Shown here: positions 1-9,118 of the stretch, one piece after another | Numbering within the stretch: the stretch's first letter is position 1 | Layout: each line of letters opens with the position of its first letter | Assembly (NCBI RefSeq): GCF_001039355.2 | Contig: NW_019774025.1 | Coordinates: 99,010-126,452 of the forward strand | DNA from: Lingula anatina | Lineage: Eukaryota; Brachiopoda; Lingulata; Lingulida; Lingulidae | DNA: 27,443 nt | Direction: 5' to 3' | The notes under the pieces: generated by a model | The model's database searches: none | What the model was told of the DNA's origin: nothing | Seen by the model: the letters and a program-made list of their open reading frames with translations, nothing else | Made by a program: the position numbers and the translations under genes

Positions 1-407
1 CCTAATGACCATTAAAGGAAAACCATATTCCTATGATTCTCAAACTTATAGAAAAGATTCGAAGGACTTAAAGACAGCTTGAGTTGGAAAACCAGCCTGA
101 TTGTATTTTTTCTGGAAGTTTCTGCTTTTTTTGCAAAATTTTTATTTTTCACATATTGGCTTTTTCAATGCTGGACTTAAAACTCCCACAGGTAAGAAGC
201 GGTGTGGTATTACGTGAACGTCCTCATTATGAATAGATATTTTTTAATGGTTATACTGTTAGTTTTTATGTAATATCATCAAAAACTATTTTGTGCACTG
301 CCACCACAAAGATATGAAAGGAAAACCATGTGACTTATTATTTTGTAACTTTCAAGAGCGTTTTTAGGATTGTCATACAGCTCAAATTAAAAAACTAGCT
401 CGTTTGG

Positions 408-445
<38 letters not shown>

Positions 446-446
446 C
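408..446. repeat. (ATT)n microsatellite
   Basis: About twelve uninterrupted ATT triplets. It lies in otherwise featureless AT-rich DNA upstream of the reelin-like exon, probably in an intron of that gene. It resembles the tail repeat of the LINE at 6487, but no LINE body is visible next to it. Confidence 0.9.
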
Positions 447-948
447 TTTAAAAAAACTATGCATTTTTGTGAAATTTTCTCATTCTGGCACATTCAAAGT
501 GTGAATTTGAACTTTGATAGACCTGAAGCATTTTGCTAGTAACATTTTCCCAATATCCATGTCATCTGTTTCTCATAATTATAATTTGGTGTTGATTTTG
601 GTGTTAAGCATAATGTATTATTGCATCAGAATTGACCAAAAAACATATGGTAAGTAACATAACAGGGGAAGCTCCAGAAATATTTTCTGACAGTCTTCCA
701 AATTATCTTTGTTGATCCATCCTCCATTTTTTACCAGTCTTCTGACAGAAAAAGTTAAATGCCCATCAGTGTAAACTGTAAAAATTCTGACCGTCTTCTG
801 GAAGACCCAGAAGACATCATTGGTTCTTCCCTGGTAAACCACCATTGTGCGTAGATAAAATCACTGGAGTGTTGCACTTCATTAATATTGTGGGGAGGGG
901 GGCTGATGATATGTGCATTCTTTAACAAATGGCCTATCTTCCTTATAG

Positions 949-1089
949 ATCTCGCTCCACCAGGTTGCGGTGGGTTCAGGAGGAAGGATTTGATGTAACG
1001 AACACCTGGGCCTTGGCTCATGTCTACATAGGGAATGAATGCCCGAGGATGTGCACTGGACACGGTAGATGTAGCAGAGGGCAGTGCAG
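949..1089 (+). CDS. RELN: Internal exon of a reelin-like gene (end of a BNR-type subrepeat plus start of an EGF-like module)
   Basis: This is an internal coding exon of a secreted extracellular-matrix protein of the reelin family. In vertebrates reelin is a signalling glycoprotein whose repeats each consist of subrepeat A, an EGF module and subrepeat B. The exon follows a pyrimidine-rich tract ending in TTATAG and stops at a consensus donor, CAG|GTGAGT at 1090. It is 141 bp with a split codon at both ends (2 nt carried over on each side), so it is phase-symmetric. Translated from base 950 it is fully open. It begins STRLRWVQEEG, passes through WALAHVYIGNECP and ends in CPRMCTGHGRCSRGQC. The TRLRW, WAL.HVYIG and C..MC.GHG.C order is characteristic of reelin repeats; this is from family knowledge, not a search. 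The spacing of Cys is that of the first part of an EGF-like domain, so the next exon should begin by completing Arg/Ser and then Cys. I could not find the neighbouring exons in this window, so the introns are long or the exons lie outside. Confidence 0.82.
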
Positions 1090-2458
1090 GTGAGTAACCA
1101 TTGATGTGGAGTTGACACTGCCAAAGTAACAGATAATTGTTGCAGCCATACTTTTTTGTCCAATCAACCATTGTTATTTCAATATGTAAAAATAGTGTAA
1201 CAGTCATTTAGATATCTCACTGATATTTGTTAAATTTGGTTGAAGGTTTGTGTTTTAATTCAGAGCAGTGTCATGAGGATATACCGTGTAGCTATTAAAA
1301 AACACGACTACTGGTACGCGTTTAATCGATAACTGATTTAATACTCGTCAGATTACCATCCGCCCCCTTCCTTATGAATAGGTATTACTTTATTAATACA
1401 ATGCAACCGACGTGTAGCCGCATGTTAGAAGACAATGTGTGACTACGCACAACAGTATGAGGCCGCTACCCCTTCCCAGCAAGGAGTCAACACAGCAGCG
1501 CGTAACCCGGGGTTAATTAGGGGTTATTAGCTGTCCACTTATGATCGGTATTGTTCGTCTTGATTGCAGCACACTTCCTACTCACTATTGGTTCGCCCGC
1601 CTCTTCTTTAAATGTTCTCTCAAACCTTTCCTCAGTCAGCCGAGAATGGAAACACGTTTATCTGCCGATAAACTTCGTCGTTGATGTATTTTTTGGCATC
1701 CTTATACAGTGGGCCATAAGGCTCTATCTATGATTTTTTTCGTCCGGCATTTTACCAGATTAAGCTGACGCTTGAAAACTAAATTAAATGAATAATTTTC
1801 TTACGTGCACGTATCCAGCTAATTTTACGACAATAACTTCCACGGCACCTCCGCCATTTGCAATTGTAGACGAACCACGTGTTTCCAACTGATAGGCCAA
1901 TACAACTATGCCAGACCCATTGCACGATAAAAAACCGTTTATATTTAATGAATTAAAAAAACATTTTGGGAATCACGATTTTCTATTGATAAACTTTCGA
2001 TGGTATCCCTGTATTAAATCATCCACTGCTACCCCCTCTATTGTAGTGTAGCATGACTCGTATCACAAGATGGTCTTAGAAGTAAGACAGGCCTACACTC
2101 TGATAGTTTTAGTCTATTATTAACCCTAATGTCGTTTCTTGTCATTCATTCTAGAACTCTCTGAGCGATCGCAAAGTTATTTGCCAGGACATTAAAAGGC
2201 TACTTCTTAACGGATTTTTTTTTTCACTGAGTCCAAAAATGTTCGAGGACGTCTCTGTCGTTATCGCCGTTTCTCGAACGTCATTTAAACGGCGTTGAAC
2301 GGCAGTCCCAGACAAAGGATCGGGAGTTTCTAAATAAAAGAACTTATAAATGCTGCCACTAGCCAGTTATTGTTCCTAAGTAAAGAGAGGCGATAATGAT
2401 CTGTTCTTTCTTCTAGCCTAGTCTGTCGACTAAAATGAACAAGGTTAGGCCTACAATG
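1090..2458. other. Non-coding stretch, presumably reelin-gene intron
   Basis: It begins with the GTGAGT splice donor. After that I see no recognisable gene, RNA or transposon. A run of small open frames lacks any family motif. The 16-mer TACCGTGTAGCTATTA near 1282 equals the reverse complement of the end of the element at 8125-8590, which may be chance. Confidence 0.5.
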
Positions 2459-2892
2459 CAACCACCAATTATTACGACCATTAATGAGGTTCTTTGCTAC
2501 ACTCCCTTTCTTCATGATCGCGAAACCCGTGGGGTGCTGTGTTTTAAATATATATAAAAGGGGTTTCGCGAGGTGAAGCTATAATAATGAACTAAAATCC
2601 GATGAATAATAAACCTATCTAATAAACCATGGCCTATCTAATAAACCATGAAGCACAGGCCTCTTCTTTGACCGACATCAAATTTTTACATTCTTTGTTT
2701 TAATAAGAGGGCGAACGTAGTCTAATTTGTCTTTTCGTGGTGATTTTGCTCAAGTAGCGGAGTCAAGTAAATCGGTGATTTACCGTTGGTAAGGGTAGCA
2801 ATCATCCCTCCTGCGTCCTCACAGATTACTTTCTAATCCCCCGTAATTAACGCAGTCAGGAAGAAGCGCTGAAATAGGGGATTTTGTTTCAG
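2459..2892. repeat. Diverged direct repeat, copy A (TATA-bearing)
   Basis: Copy A of a pair whose second member is 2965-3480. Both open with CAACCACCAATTA and both contain ACCGTTGGTAAG followed by GTAGCAATCATC, then TTAACGCAGTCAGGAA and a G-rich end close to TATCAG or TTTCAG. Copy A contains TATATAAAAG at 2551-2560 and AATAAA sites downstream near 2608, 2621 and 2640. It also has a perfect 18-bp tandem doublet (2614-2651, unit 19 bp). TATA followed by AATAAA would suit a solo LTR or a terminal repeat of a small retroelement. I see no TG...CA ends or coding region, so this is only a possibility. Confidence 0.7.
2519..2570 (+). promoter_or_regulatory. TATA-like box enclosed by an inverted repeat (copy A)
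   Basis: CGCGAAACCC on the left and GGGTTTCGCG on the right are perfect reverse complements, about 30 bases apart, and TATATAAAAG sits next to the right arm. The sites are seen directly. Promoter activity is inference. Confidence 0.45.
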
Positions 2893-2964
2893 GGAAAAGT
2901 TTAGTATTAATCTTATGTTATCACATATCTGTATTATGTAATCATGTAACTCATTTTCCCAAGG

Positions 2965-3480
2965 CAACCACCAATTATGACGACCATTAACGAAGTTGTC
3001 TGCTACACTCTCTCCTCTCCTCTCTCGTGAAACCCTGGAGGTGTTGGGTATATTTGGGGAAGTTTACTATAGCATGCTACACTCTCCTCATGATCACTTG
3101 CTCGATCGTGAAATCTGGAGTGAAACCCTTGGTTTATATTACAATGGTTTAAATAAATAAAAAGGGTGTCACGGAGGTGAAGCTGCTTAACTCATAAGAA
3201 TAATGAACGAAAAAATACGATGAACATTTAATACACCACGAGGCACGTATGTTTTGACCGTCATCGCCTTTTTTACATAAGATGTTTCATCAACAGGGCA
3301 GATGTAGTCCAATTTGTCTTTTGTTGGTGATTCTGCTTTAGGTGGCTGAGTTTAGTTGATCGGTGAAGTACCGTTGGTAAGAGTAGCAATCATCACATCC
3401 GCGTCCTAACGGATTACTTTCCAATCCCCCATAATTAACGCAGTCAGGAATAGGCACTGAAATAGGGGGTATTATATCAG
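2965..3480. repeat. Diverged direct repeat, copy B
   Basis: Second member of the pair described at 2459. It starts 506 bp after copy A and only 72 bp separate the two. It is longer because of extra sequence between CTACACTCTC and the TATA-like region. Divergence from copy A is substantial by eye, so the duplication is old, unlike the near-identical copies later in the window. Confidence 0.7.
3120..3172 (+). promoter_or_regulatory. TATA-like box enclosed by an inverted repeat (copy B)
   Basis: GTGAAACCCTT (3120-3130) and AAGGGTGTCAC (3162-3172) pair with one mismatch around ATAAATAAAAAG. The arm pair GCG/CGC of copy A is GTG/CAC here, a compensatory change. Confidence 0.4.
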
Positions 3481-5006
3481 AAATTAATTTTTGTAATTAT
3501 CTATCCGTAAAATAAGAATCGTTACATTATCACGTATTTTTCCAGATGGAAAATATGTTATAATATGCACATAAATCAAATTATAAAGAAAATCTCCAGA
3601 TGTAAACAAAGGTCAGTCAAGTATCACTCATCCCAGGCTGCAGGGCAGATAAAGAGAATTGAATGAAGCGCGAGAGACCTGGCAACCCTACAATTTCGTC
3701 ATAATGATTCATGGGCAAACAATAGAAGCATGAAATTAACACCTTTTACAGTGTGAAGGACGACACCTAATGAGGTTTTTGTTTTTTTCCCTGGGTGGTT
3801 ATTACAAAGTAAGAATGTTGACGTAAGTGTTATCTGCTTCCTGGTGAAAACTTTTGCGTGTTCAAAGGAACAATGGAAATGTCATTTCCAAACAAAGAGC
3901 CACATTTCCCTACTTAGGTGGCCAAAATATTGTCAATGAAACGCAAAAAAAGACAAAATCACCAGCTGTTACTGACTGAGTCTAACTCAAATGCAAAAAG
4001 GTACGCACAGCGACAAAGCGCTATTGTAAAGAATGACCCGACGATGAGATCAATAGATGTATAAATGACTTATTGTACTATAAAACTGTACCCCTGCCAC
4101 TACTTGTATATTATTACACACATAAGGCCACCCTATACCAGAGTTGCAGATTGATTTTTCATTACACAGTCTCTTGCACTGAAGAAAAATACTCATATAT
4201 AATTTGCGGTCCTAGTAGAGGGTCGGTCTTCTCTCATTTTTCTCAAATCAAAATAAACTAGCAAACATGAAAATTGACAAGCTGTATTAGGATGTAAAGT
4301 GTTGAGAACCCTTTAAACACGGTGTATGGTAATATGCACGTTTAGACAAATTTTAATTTCAATTAAATTTAATTTTTATTTTAATTAAATTTATTTTTAA
4401 TTTTAATTAAAATTGATATTACCGAAATTAGTAAATGTCGTTTGCGTCATGTATCAATATTTATGCGCATAATAGTACCTACGTTATAAACATTCAGCAA
4501 AGATCTTTGGAAGGCCGCTCTTTCGTCGTTTATATCAAATGAAAACTATCTGATACCCATCGTATCAATCATTATACCTTGATAAGCGATTAGCATACTA
4601 ATTTATGTACCCAGTCATAATAACTTTAACAATTACAACAAACCTCCCTACTCTGCTTTTCGTTGCAAAAACAATTAGCCACAACTGTTTTAATATTAAA
4701 AGATATCAATAATAATGACGATTTCTAAATTTCAAAAGTACCTTTGGGGTACGAACTCCCGTCGGGTAGGTTGCAACGTTTGCAACGACGTTAACCGTTA
4801 TTCCACCAATTCTATTATACTTTCACACCGATGTCGACAGATCTCTATTGCCGGGCATGCCGAAGCTTTGCGGAAATTGCCGAAGGCTAGGAAAATTCTT
4901 CAAAATATATTTTTATTTCTTTTAATCAAATCCAATCTCTCACTGCCCTGAGGTATGGCTAAAACCTTTCAGTTGTCATCAGACTTTGTAATTTGGGAGA
5001 AAAAAA
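3481..5006. other. Non-coding AT-rich stretch
   Basis: No gene or transposon is recognised. Bases 4350-4425 are low-complexity, built from TTAATT and AATTAAA blocks that are nearly self-complementary. Around 4765-4785 there is a short imperfect palindrome, GTTGCAACGTTTGCAAC. Confidence 0.5.
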
Positions 5007-5446
5007 AGTGAAACAGGAACTTCTGGTGATGAATAATACATGTAGATTATAGTGCTGCAAGGTCTTGTTTTCTATCCCTGATGTACGAGTAGCTTTTTCT
5101 ACAGTTTCTATAATTCTCTTAACGTATGAAAATATGCAGGTTTTCTGATACAATAAGACCAATAATACTTTTCAAGTCGCGAGTCGGGATAAATATCGGC
5201 AAGGTGGAGATATGTCCCGCCGGCGCTTCCGCAACAGCAAGACTGAAGGACGCAAGTTACAAAGCAAAACATGTTTAGTCAAGTTAAAGACTAATTACCG
5301 GCCTAACAGCGGCGATAGTGACTCCCGCTGTGAGCGACTTGCGCTGTCTATCGTAATCCCCCTATCATTAACACTGTCGGGGGCACACGCACGTTCGCAC
5401 GTGCGTGTGCTATTAAAGTGACCGGGGACTAAATAGCTACACGGTA
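5007..5446. mobile_element. GC-richer repeat element, copy 1 (unclassified)
   Basis: This 440-bp block recurs as 8125-8590, from AGTGAAACAGGAACTTCTGG to AGCTACACGGTA, with small indels and substitutions. Its right half is richer in G, C and CpG than the surroundings. It has no convincing coding frame: the open frames differ between the copies. I see no tRNA-like A or B box, no target duplication and no clear terminal inverted repeats, so its class is unknown. It is called mobile because the other copy sits inside a LINE. Confidence 0.6.
5383..5410. repeat. Perfect 11-bp hairpin
   Basis: GCACACGCACG and CGTGCGTGTGC are exact reverse complements with a 6-nt loop TTCGCA. The copy of the element at 8125-8590 has unrelated sequence at this point. 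Confidence 0.85.
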
Positions 5447-6484
5447 ATTCGAGTTATTGCACCACCAGCGTATGCGCTGGCGGTACACATGGTTTTAGTC
5501 CCGTCCGGTCTGTTCCGCCGCCATGTTACCGTTACCGCTTCTTCTCCTAGACTACAAGGGCCTGCGTACCCATCTCTTGGATTTAGGTCGCAAACAATCT
5601 CAACTCGTTCCATGTAAAATTTGGGCTTCGTCGGTGCTGGGGTCTAGGTGTGGCGCTCATTGCAATGCACCCTTGTCCAAAATTTGCAAAATTAAATGCT
5701 AATTATCTACCATACCGAAGGAATTATGGGAAAAAATTCTACAGACGGCTGACCGAAAGTCATATGTGGAGATTTCAAATATGCCCTTGGCCTTCACCTT
5801 CATTTCAAGGTCAAACGGGCCAAAATTTTCAAAAAAAAAAAAAATTTTTTTACCAAAAAAAAAAAATATTTGCGCTGATATTCAGAAACTACACAGACCT
5901 AACCTATGATATTATTGAAATGTGTTGCCCTTTAGGTCATCTTTCATCTCCGTGAGTTTGGAATCAATCGGTGCATTTTCACGGGAGTAGCGGCCAAAAG
6001 ATACCGAAAGTAAAAACTGTCTCTAATTCGGGAGCCGTTAATGCCTATTCTTTTTTGCATTTTGTACAGCATGTCAAGCCCAACACTGGAGGTGGTCTCC
6101 GTTTTTTTTTTTTTTTTTTTTTTTTTTTTCCATACGGTTTACGAGTTATACTGTAACAAAAAGTACATTGTGGTGGTGAAAGCAAAATCTGCAATACGGT
6201 AATATGTAATAAATTTTGAACCTCTGGAAAATATAACACAAGGCTTGGCGAGGCAGACAACTTCTGGTCAAAAATGACATTATTTCATGGAATTTTAACA
6301 TCTGGAACTTCTGAGCACCTCCCATTTCAAGAATTTCAACCAAAATGACCTTTTCTTTATTTCAATTAATATCTTTTGTAGAAAATTTATGGCACATTGT
6401 TGTAACTCCAAAATTGTAACATTTAGTCCCTTATATCTCCAAAACTGACAGAGATAGGTCCATATTGAAGTTTAATAGGAAGTC

Positions 6485-6486
<2 letters not shown>
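5447..6486. other. Non-coding stretch with homopolymer runs
   Basis: No gene recognised. A/T homopolymers lie at 5829-5868 and a run of more than 25 T at about 6103-6129. The phrase AATCAATCGGTGCATTTTCA (near 5962) nearly recurs at 16559 and 21773, hinting at a shared dispersed repeat. Confidence 0.5.
5461..5484. repeat. Hairpin beside the element
   Basis: ACCACCAGCG and CGCTGGCGGT pair at nine of ten positions around a TATG loop, just outside the right boundary of the repeat element. Confidence 0.7.

Positions 6487-6527
<41 letters not shown>
6487..6527 (-). repeat. (ATT)n tail of LINE copy 1
   Basis: TAA triplets on the + strand, hence an ATT tail after AATAAAG on the minus strand. This is the expected 3' end of the non-LTR element that reads right to left from here. 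Confidence 0.8.
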
Positions 6528-6635
6528 CTTTATTGAGCACTTAAATGTGTACACGTTACATTTTACAGGCTCTCTACACTGGTCATAACAAATTAACAAC
6601 AATTATACAAATCTATACAAATACTTATGGAATGA

Positions 6636-6726
6636 TTACTGGGAAGCAGCACAGAATAAACGACTATTGCTATTGATGGGTGTGTCTTTTTTTTTCAAAC
6701 TTTCAGCCACGGAATGAGCAGCCACG

Positions 6727-6783
<57 letters not shown>

Positions 6784-7439
6784 GTTCTCAAGCACGATTC
6801 ACTTTTTGGACTGAGCAGCCACTGAATTTTTTCATGATCGGTTTTCTGCTCAGGAGGTATCATTAGTCTACTTCTTCTGTCACTATGTTCTTCACATTTC
6901 AGTAGAAAGTGGATTTCCGTTTCACTTTCATTACAGTGGGGACACTTGCGATTTTCAGTAGGGGTTTTAGGGGACGTATAGCGGCCGCGTTCAATTTCTA
7001 ATTCGTGGTCACTAATCCGCATTTTTGCAATAGTCTTCATTTCTGATGGTGTGACTTTCATTAACAGATATTTTTCAGGGGTGTAAGTGTTTTGAGTAAT
7101 CTGTATGTCGTAAGATTAAAGTATTTATCACTCTCCAGGTCTTTCCAAAATAGTTCCTCATTTTTTTTGTTGATAGCATCTCTTAGGTTTTCAAAGTTAT
7201 GTAGTGTTTGTGTATCAGTTTTATGACCCAGACCCCAACACTGTATAAATGTTAATTGTTGATTCAGACCAACAGGGTCCTTTTTCTTTTTGCTCCTGTT
7301 CATAAATGTTTTTGACCAATTTGTTGGAAGGTAGCTCTTTTAGTCTGGCACTGTATCTCTGTTTTGCAACATCAGAATAGAGTGGAAATCTTCCATATTC
7401 AGCTCTACAGGCATTGTTCATAGCATTTTTTTCGTCCAC
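6636..7439 (-). pseudogene. LINE copy 1: C-terminal domain with CCHC-like zinc finger
   Basis: This is the part of the retrotransposon polyprotein after the reverse transcriptase. In three different frames one can read a segment starting with AMNNACRAEYGRFPLYSDVA (near 7419), then a helical stretch, then KCPHCNESETEIHFLLKC near 6945. The last has the Cys-x2-Cys...His-x4-Cys pattern common at the end of animal non-LTR elements; there it is thought to help bind the element's RNA. A TA microsatellite (6729-6781) expands inside the last coding stretch and would give an artificial Tyr-Ile run, so the final residues are not original. LINE copy 2 lacks this end because its contig starts upstream of it. 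Confidence 0.75.
6729..6781. repeat. (AT)n microsatellite inside the LINE
   Basis: About 26 AT dinucleotides. GAGCAGCCAC followed by GGAAT or TGAAT appears before it (6716) and after it (6813), with a further CAGCCACGGAAT at 6704. The repeat thus seems to sit in a locally duplicated piece of the LINE. Confidence 0.9.
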
Positions 7440-8122
7440 CTAGTGCCCATTTGCACATTTTTAGATGTAGTTGTTCAAAAGGAAATTTATTTAATTTTGA
7501 AAGTGACACTTGTTTTTCCTTGAATATTTCTTCGGACCAAACTTCACACCCATACAGTAAAATGGGCTTGATGATTTTGTCAAAAAGTTTTAAGTTGAGT
7601 GGGGGAGATGTTATCTTGTTCGAGGACAGGGCTGTTTTAAGAGCAAAAGTTGCTTTTATAGCTATTTTCTTTAAATTTTCAATTGCTTTTTTCATTGAAC
7701 CTGTATTTCTAAAGGTTAAACCCAGATAATTACACTCTTTGACTGATTCAATGGCTACAATATTTATTGTAAATGTTGTTGCAGAGTCTAATTTTCCTTT
7801 TATATTAAATATTAAATCTTGGACTTTTTTCGTCTATGTTTAGTTTCCACTTTTTACAATAAGCTTGCAGTGCCGTTAGTTTATTTTGTAGACCATCTTT
7901 AGATGCAGATTTTAGGACAAGATCGTCAGCATACAAGATGTGATTCAGTCCGTTAATAGCACCGGACTGGTTACAAGAATGGAAAACCTCCTTGATGTCA
8001 TCCATGTATAAATTAAAGAGAGTGGGACTAAGATTATCCCCTTGGCGAATTCCTAGTCTTGATAGAAATGGGGTAGTGTAACCTACACCTACCGAGATGC
8101 CTAATCTGGTGTTACTATACAT
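7405..8122 (-). pseudogene. LINE copy 1: reverse transcriptase palm and thumb (broken)
   Basis: The palm reads on the minus strand from SMYSNTRLGI near 8122 through GIRQGDNLSPTLFNLYMDD to YADD at 7922-7933, the two-aspartate catalytic motif of reverse transcriptases. A frame change near 7815 (KSPRFNI in place of the KMSKIMIFN of copy 2) separates it from the thumb segment, which contains PILLYGCEVWSEE near 7550. The palm is cut at 8122 by the 8125-8590 insertion, so the DMRKAFDSVW motif present in copy 2 is missing here. The enzyme would copy the element's RNA into the target site; this copy cannot. Confidence 0.88.
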
Positions 8123-8124
8123 GA

Positions 8125-8590
8125 AGTGAAACAGGAACTTCTGGTGATGAATAATAGGTTATAGTGCTGCAAGGTCTTGTTTTCTATCCCTGATGTACGA
8201 GTAGCTTTTTCTACAGTTTCTATAATTCTCTTAACGTATGAAAATATGCAGGTTTTCTGATATAATAAGACTTTGATAAAATCAAAACCAATAATACTTT
8301 TAAAGTCGAGAGTCGGGATAAATATCGGCAAGGTGGAGATATGTCCCGCTGGCGCTTCCGCAACAGCAAGACTGAATGAAGGGCGCAAGTTACAAAGCAA
8401 AACATGTTTAGTCAAGTTAAAGACTTAATTACCGGCTTAACAGCGGCGACAGTGACTCCCGCTGTGAGCGACATGCGCTGTCTATCGTAATCCCCCTATC
8501 ATTAACACTGTCGGGGGCATGCGCACTAGCTCGTATGATGTAGACAGCGTGGGCTATTAAAGTGACCGGGGACTTAATAGCTACACGGTA
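8125..8590. mobile_element. GC-richer repeat element, copy 2, inside LINE copy 1
   Basis: Similar to 5007-5446 from end to end. LINE sequence stops at ACTATACAT (8122) and resumes with CCTGTTGACTAG (8591). Compared with LINE copy 2, about 135 bp (12018-12152) are missing at the join, so the block replaced LINE sequence rather than simply inserting. In the middle, the perfect hairpin of copy 1 is replaced by an unrelated stretch of about 30 bases (near 8525-8550). Confidence 0.75.
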
Positions 8591-9117
8591 CCTGTTGACT
8601 AGTGATTTCAAAGTAAAGATATGATCTGCTGTTCTATAACCTGGCCTGAAGCCTGCTTGCTCTTCACTTAATTTGTTTTCATTGTTAATATGTTGGATTA
8701 GCCTGTGTGCTAAAACTGAATTAAATAATTTTCCTAAGCAACTAGTTATGCAAAGGCCTCTATAGTTTTCAGGGTTCATATTGATTTAAAAAGCGGAATT
8801 ATAATTCCTAGGTTCCATGATTCAGGGATTTCAGATGTATTCAGCACCACGTTAAATAGTTCTGTGAGCACAACTGCAAAATACTGTACCCCCGCTTTCA
8901 GCATTTCATTTCTCACCTTGTCTTCCCCAGGTGATTTCCCATTTTTTAGATATTTAATGTCATTTTTAACCTCTTTCACTGTAAAAGGTTTGTCAAGTAC
9001 TGCTTCACCTGATAGGCTTTCATAAGATTTAATTTCATTATCTAAGGCATGGTCACCTTCAGGAAGGATCCCACACAAATGGTAGAAGTGGTTAAACCAT
9101 GTATCTGGACTAATTAA
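8591..9117 (-). pseudogene. LINE copy 1: N-terminal reverse-transcriptase region (broken)
   Basis: On the minus strand the readable order is SPDTWFNHFYHLCG, then KNGKSPGEDKVRNEM, SWNLGIIIPLFK, then after a one-step frame change NPENYRGLCITSCLGKLF and EEQAGFRPGYRTADHIFTLK. These are the fingers-region motifs of non-LTR reverse transcriptases (NGKSPG.D, P..K, NYR.I, Q.GFR.G). The frame change at the K-S-I / M-N-P junction near 8778 also occurs in LINE copy 2, so it predates the split of the two copies or is a family feature. Confidence 0.85.
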
Positions 9118-9118
9118 A

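Larger units (their letters stand above)
6528..9118 (-). mobile_element. LINE (non-LTR retrotransposon) copy 1, 5'-truncated and interrupted
   Basis: Reading on the minus strand, the element ends at 6528 with AATAAAG plus (ATT)n. Its 5' end is lost near 9118, where similarity to LINE copy 2 stops at CTAATTAA. What remains is the N-terminal reverse-transcriptase region, the palm with YADD, the C-terminal domain and a terminal zinc-finger-like motif; the endonuclease is gone. A foreign 466-bp block occupies 8125-8590. TCATATA occurs at 6483-6489 and at 9128-9134 and could be a target-site duplication, with about 9 extra bases at the 5' junction. The sequence belongs to the broad Jockey/CR1/L2-like group by its palm and C-terminal motifs; the clade is not resolved. 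Confidence 0.85.

Noticed and set aside
408-446. Tail of a further LINE or SINE
   Set aside because: No element body adjoins the ATT run on either side.
618-845. 75-codon minus-strand open frame upstream of the reelin-like exon
   Set aside because: It reads like protein in places, but I recognise no motif and it lies in the presumed intron.
755-1207. Open frames on the minus strand across the reelin-like exon (150 and 93 codons)
   Set aside because: They are shadows of the + strand exon, which has splice sites and a family signature. The minus frames show no domain.
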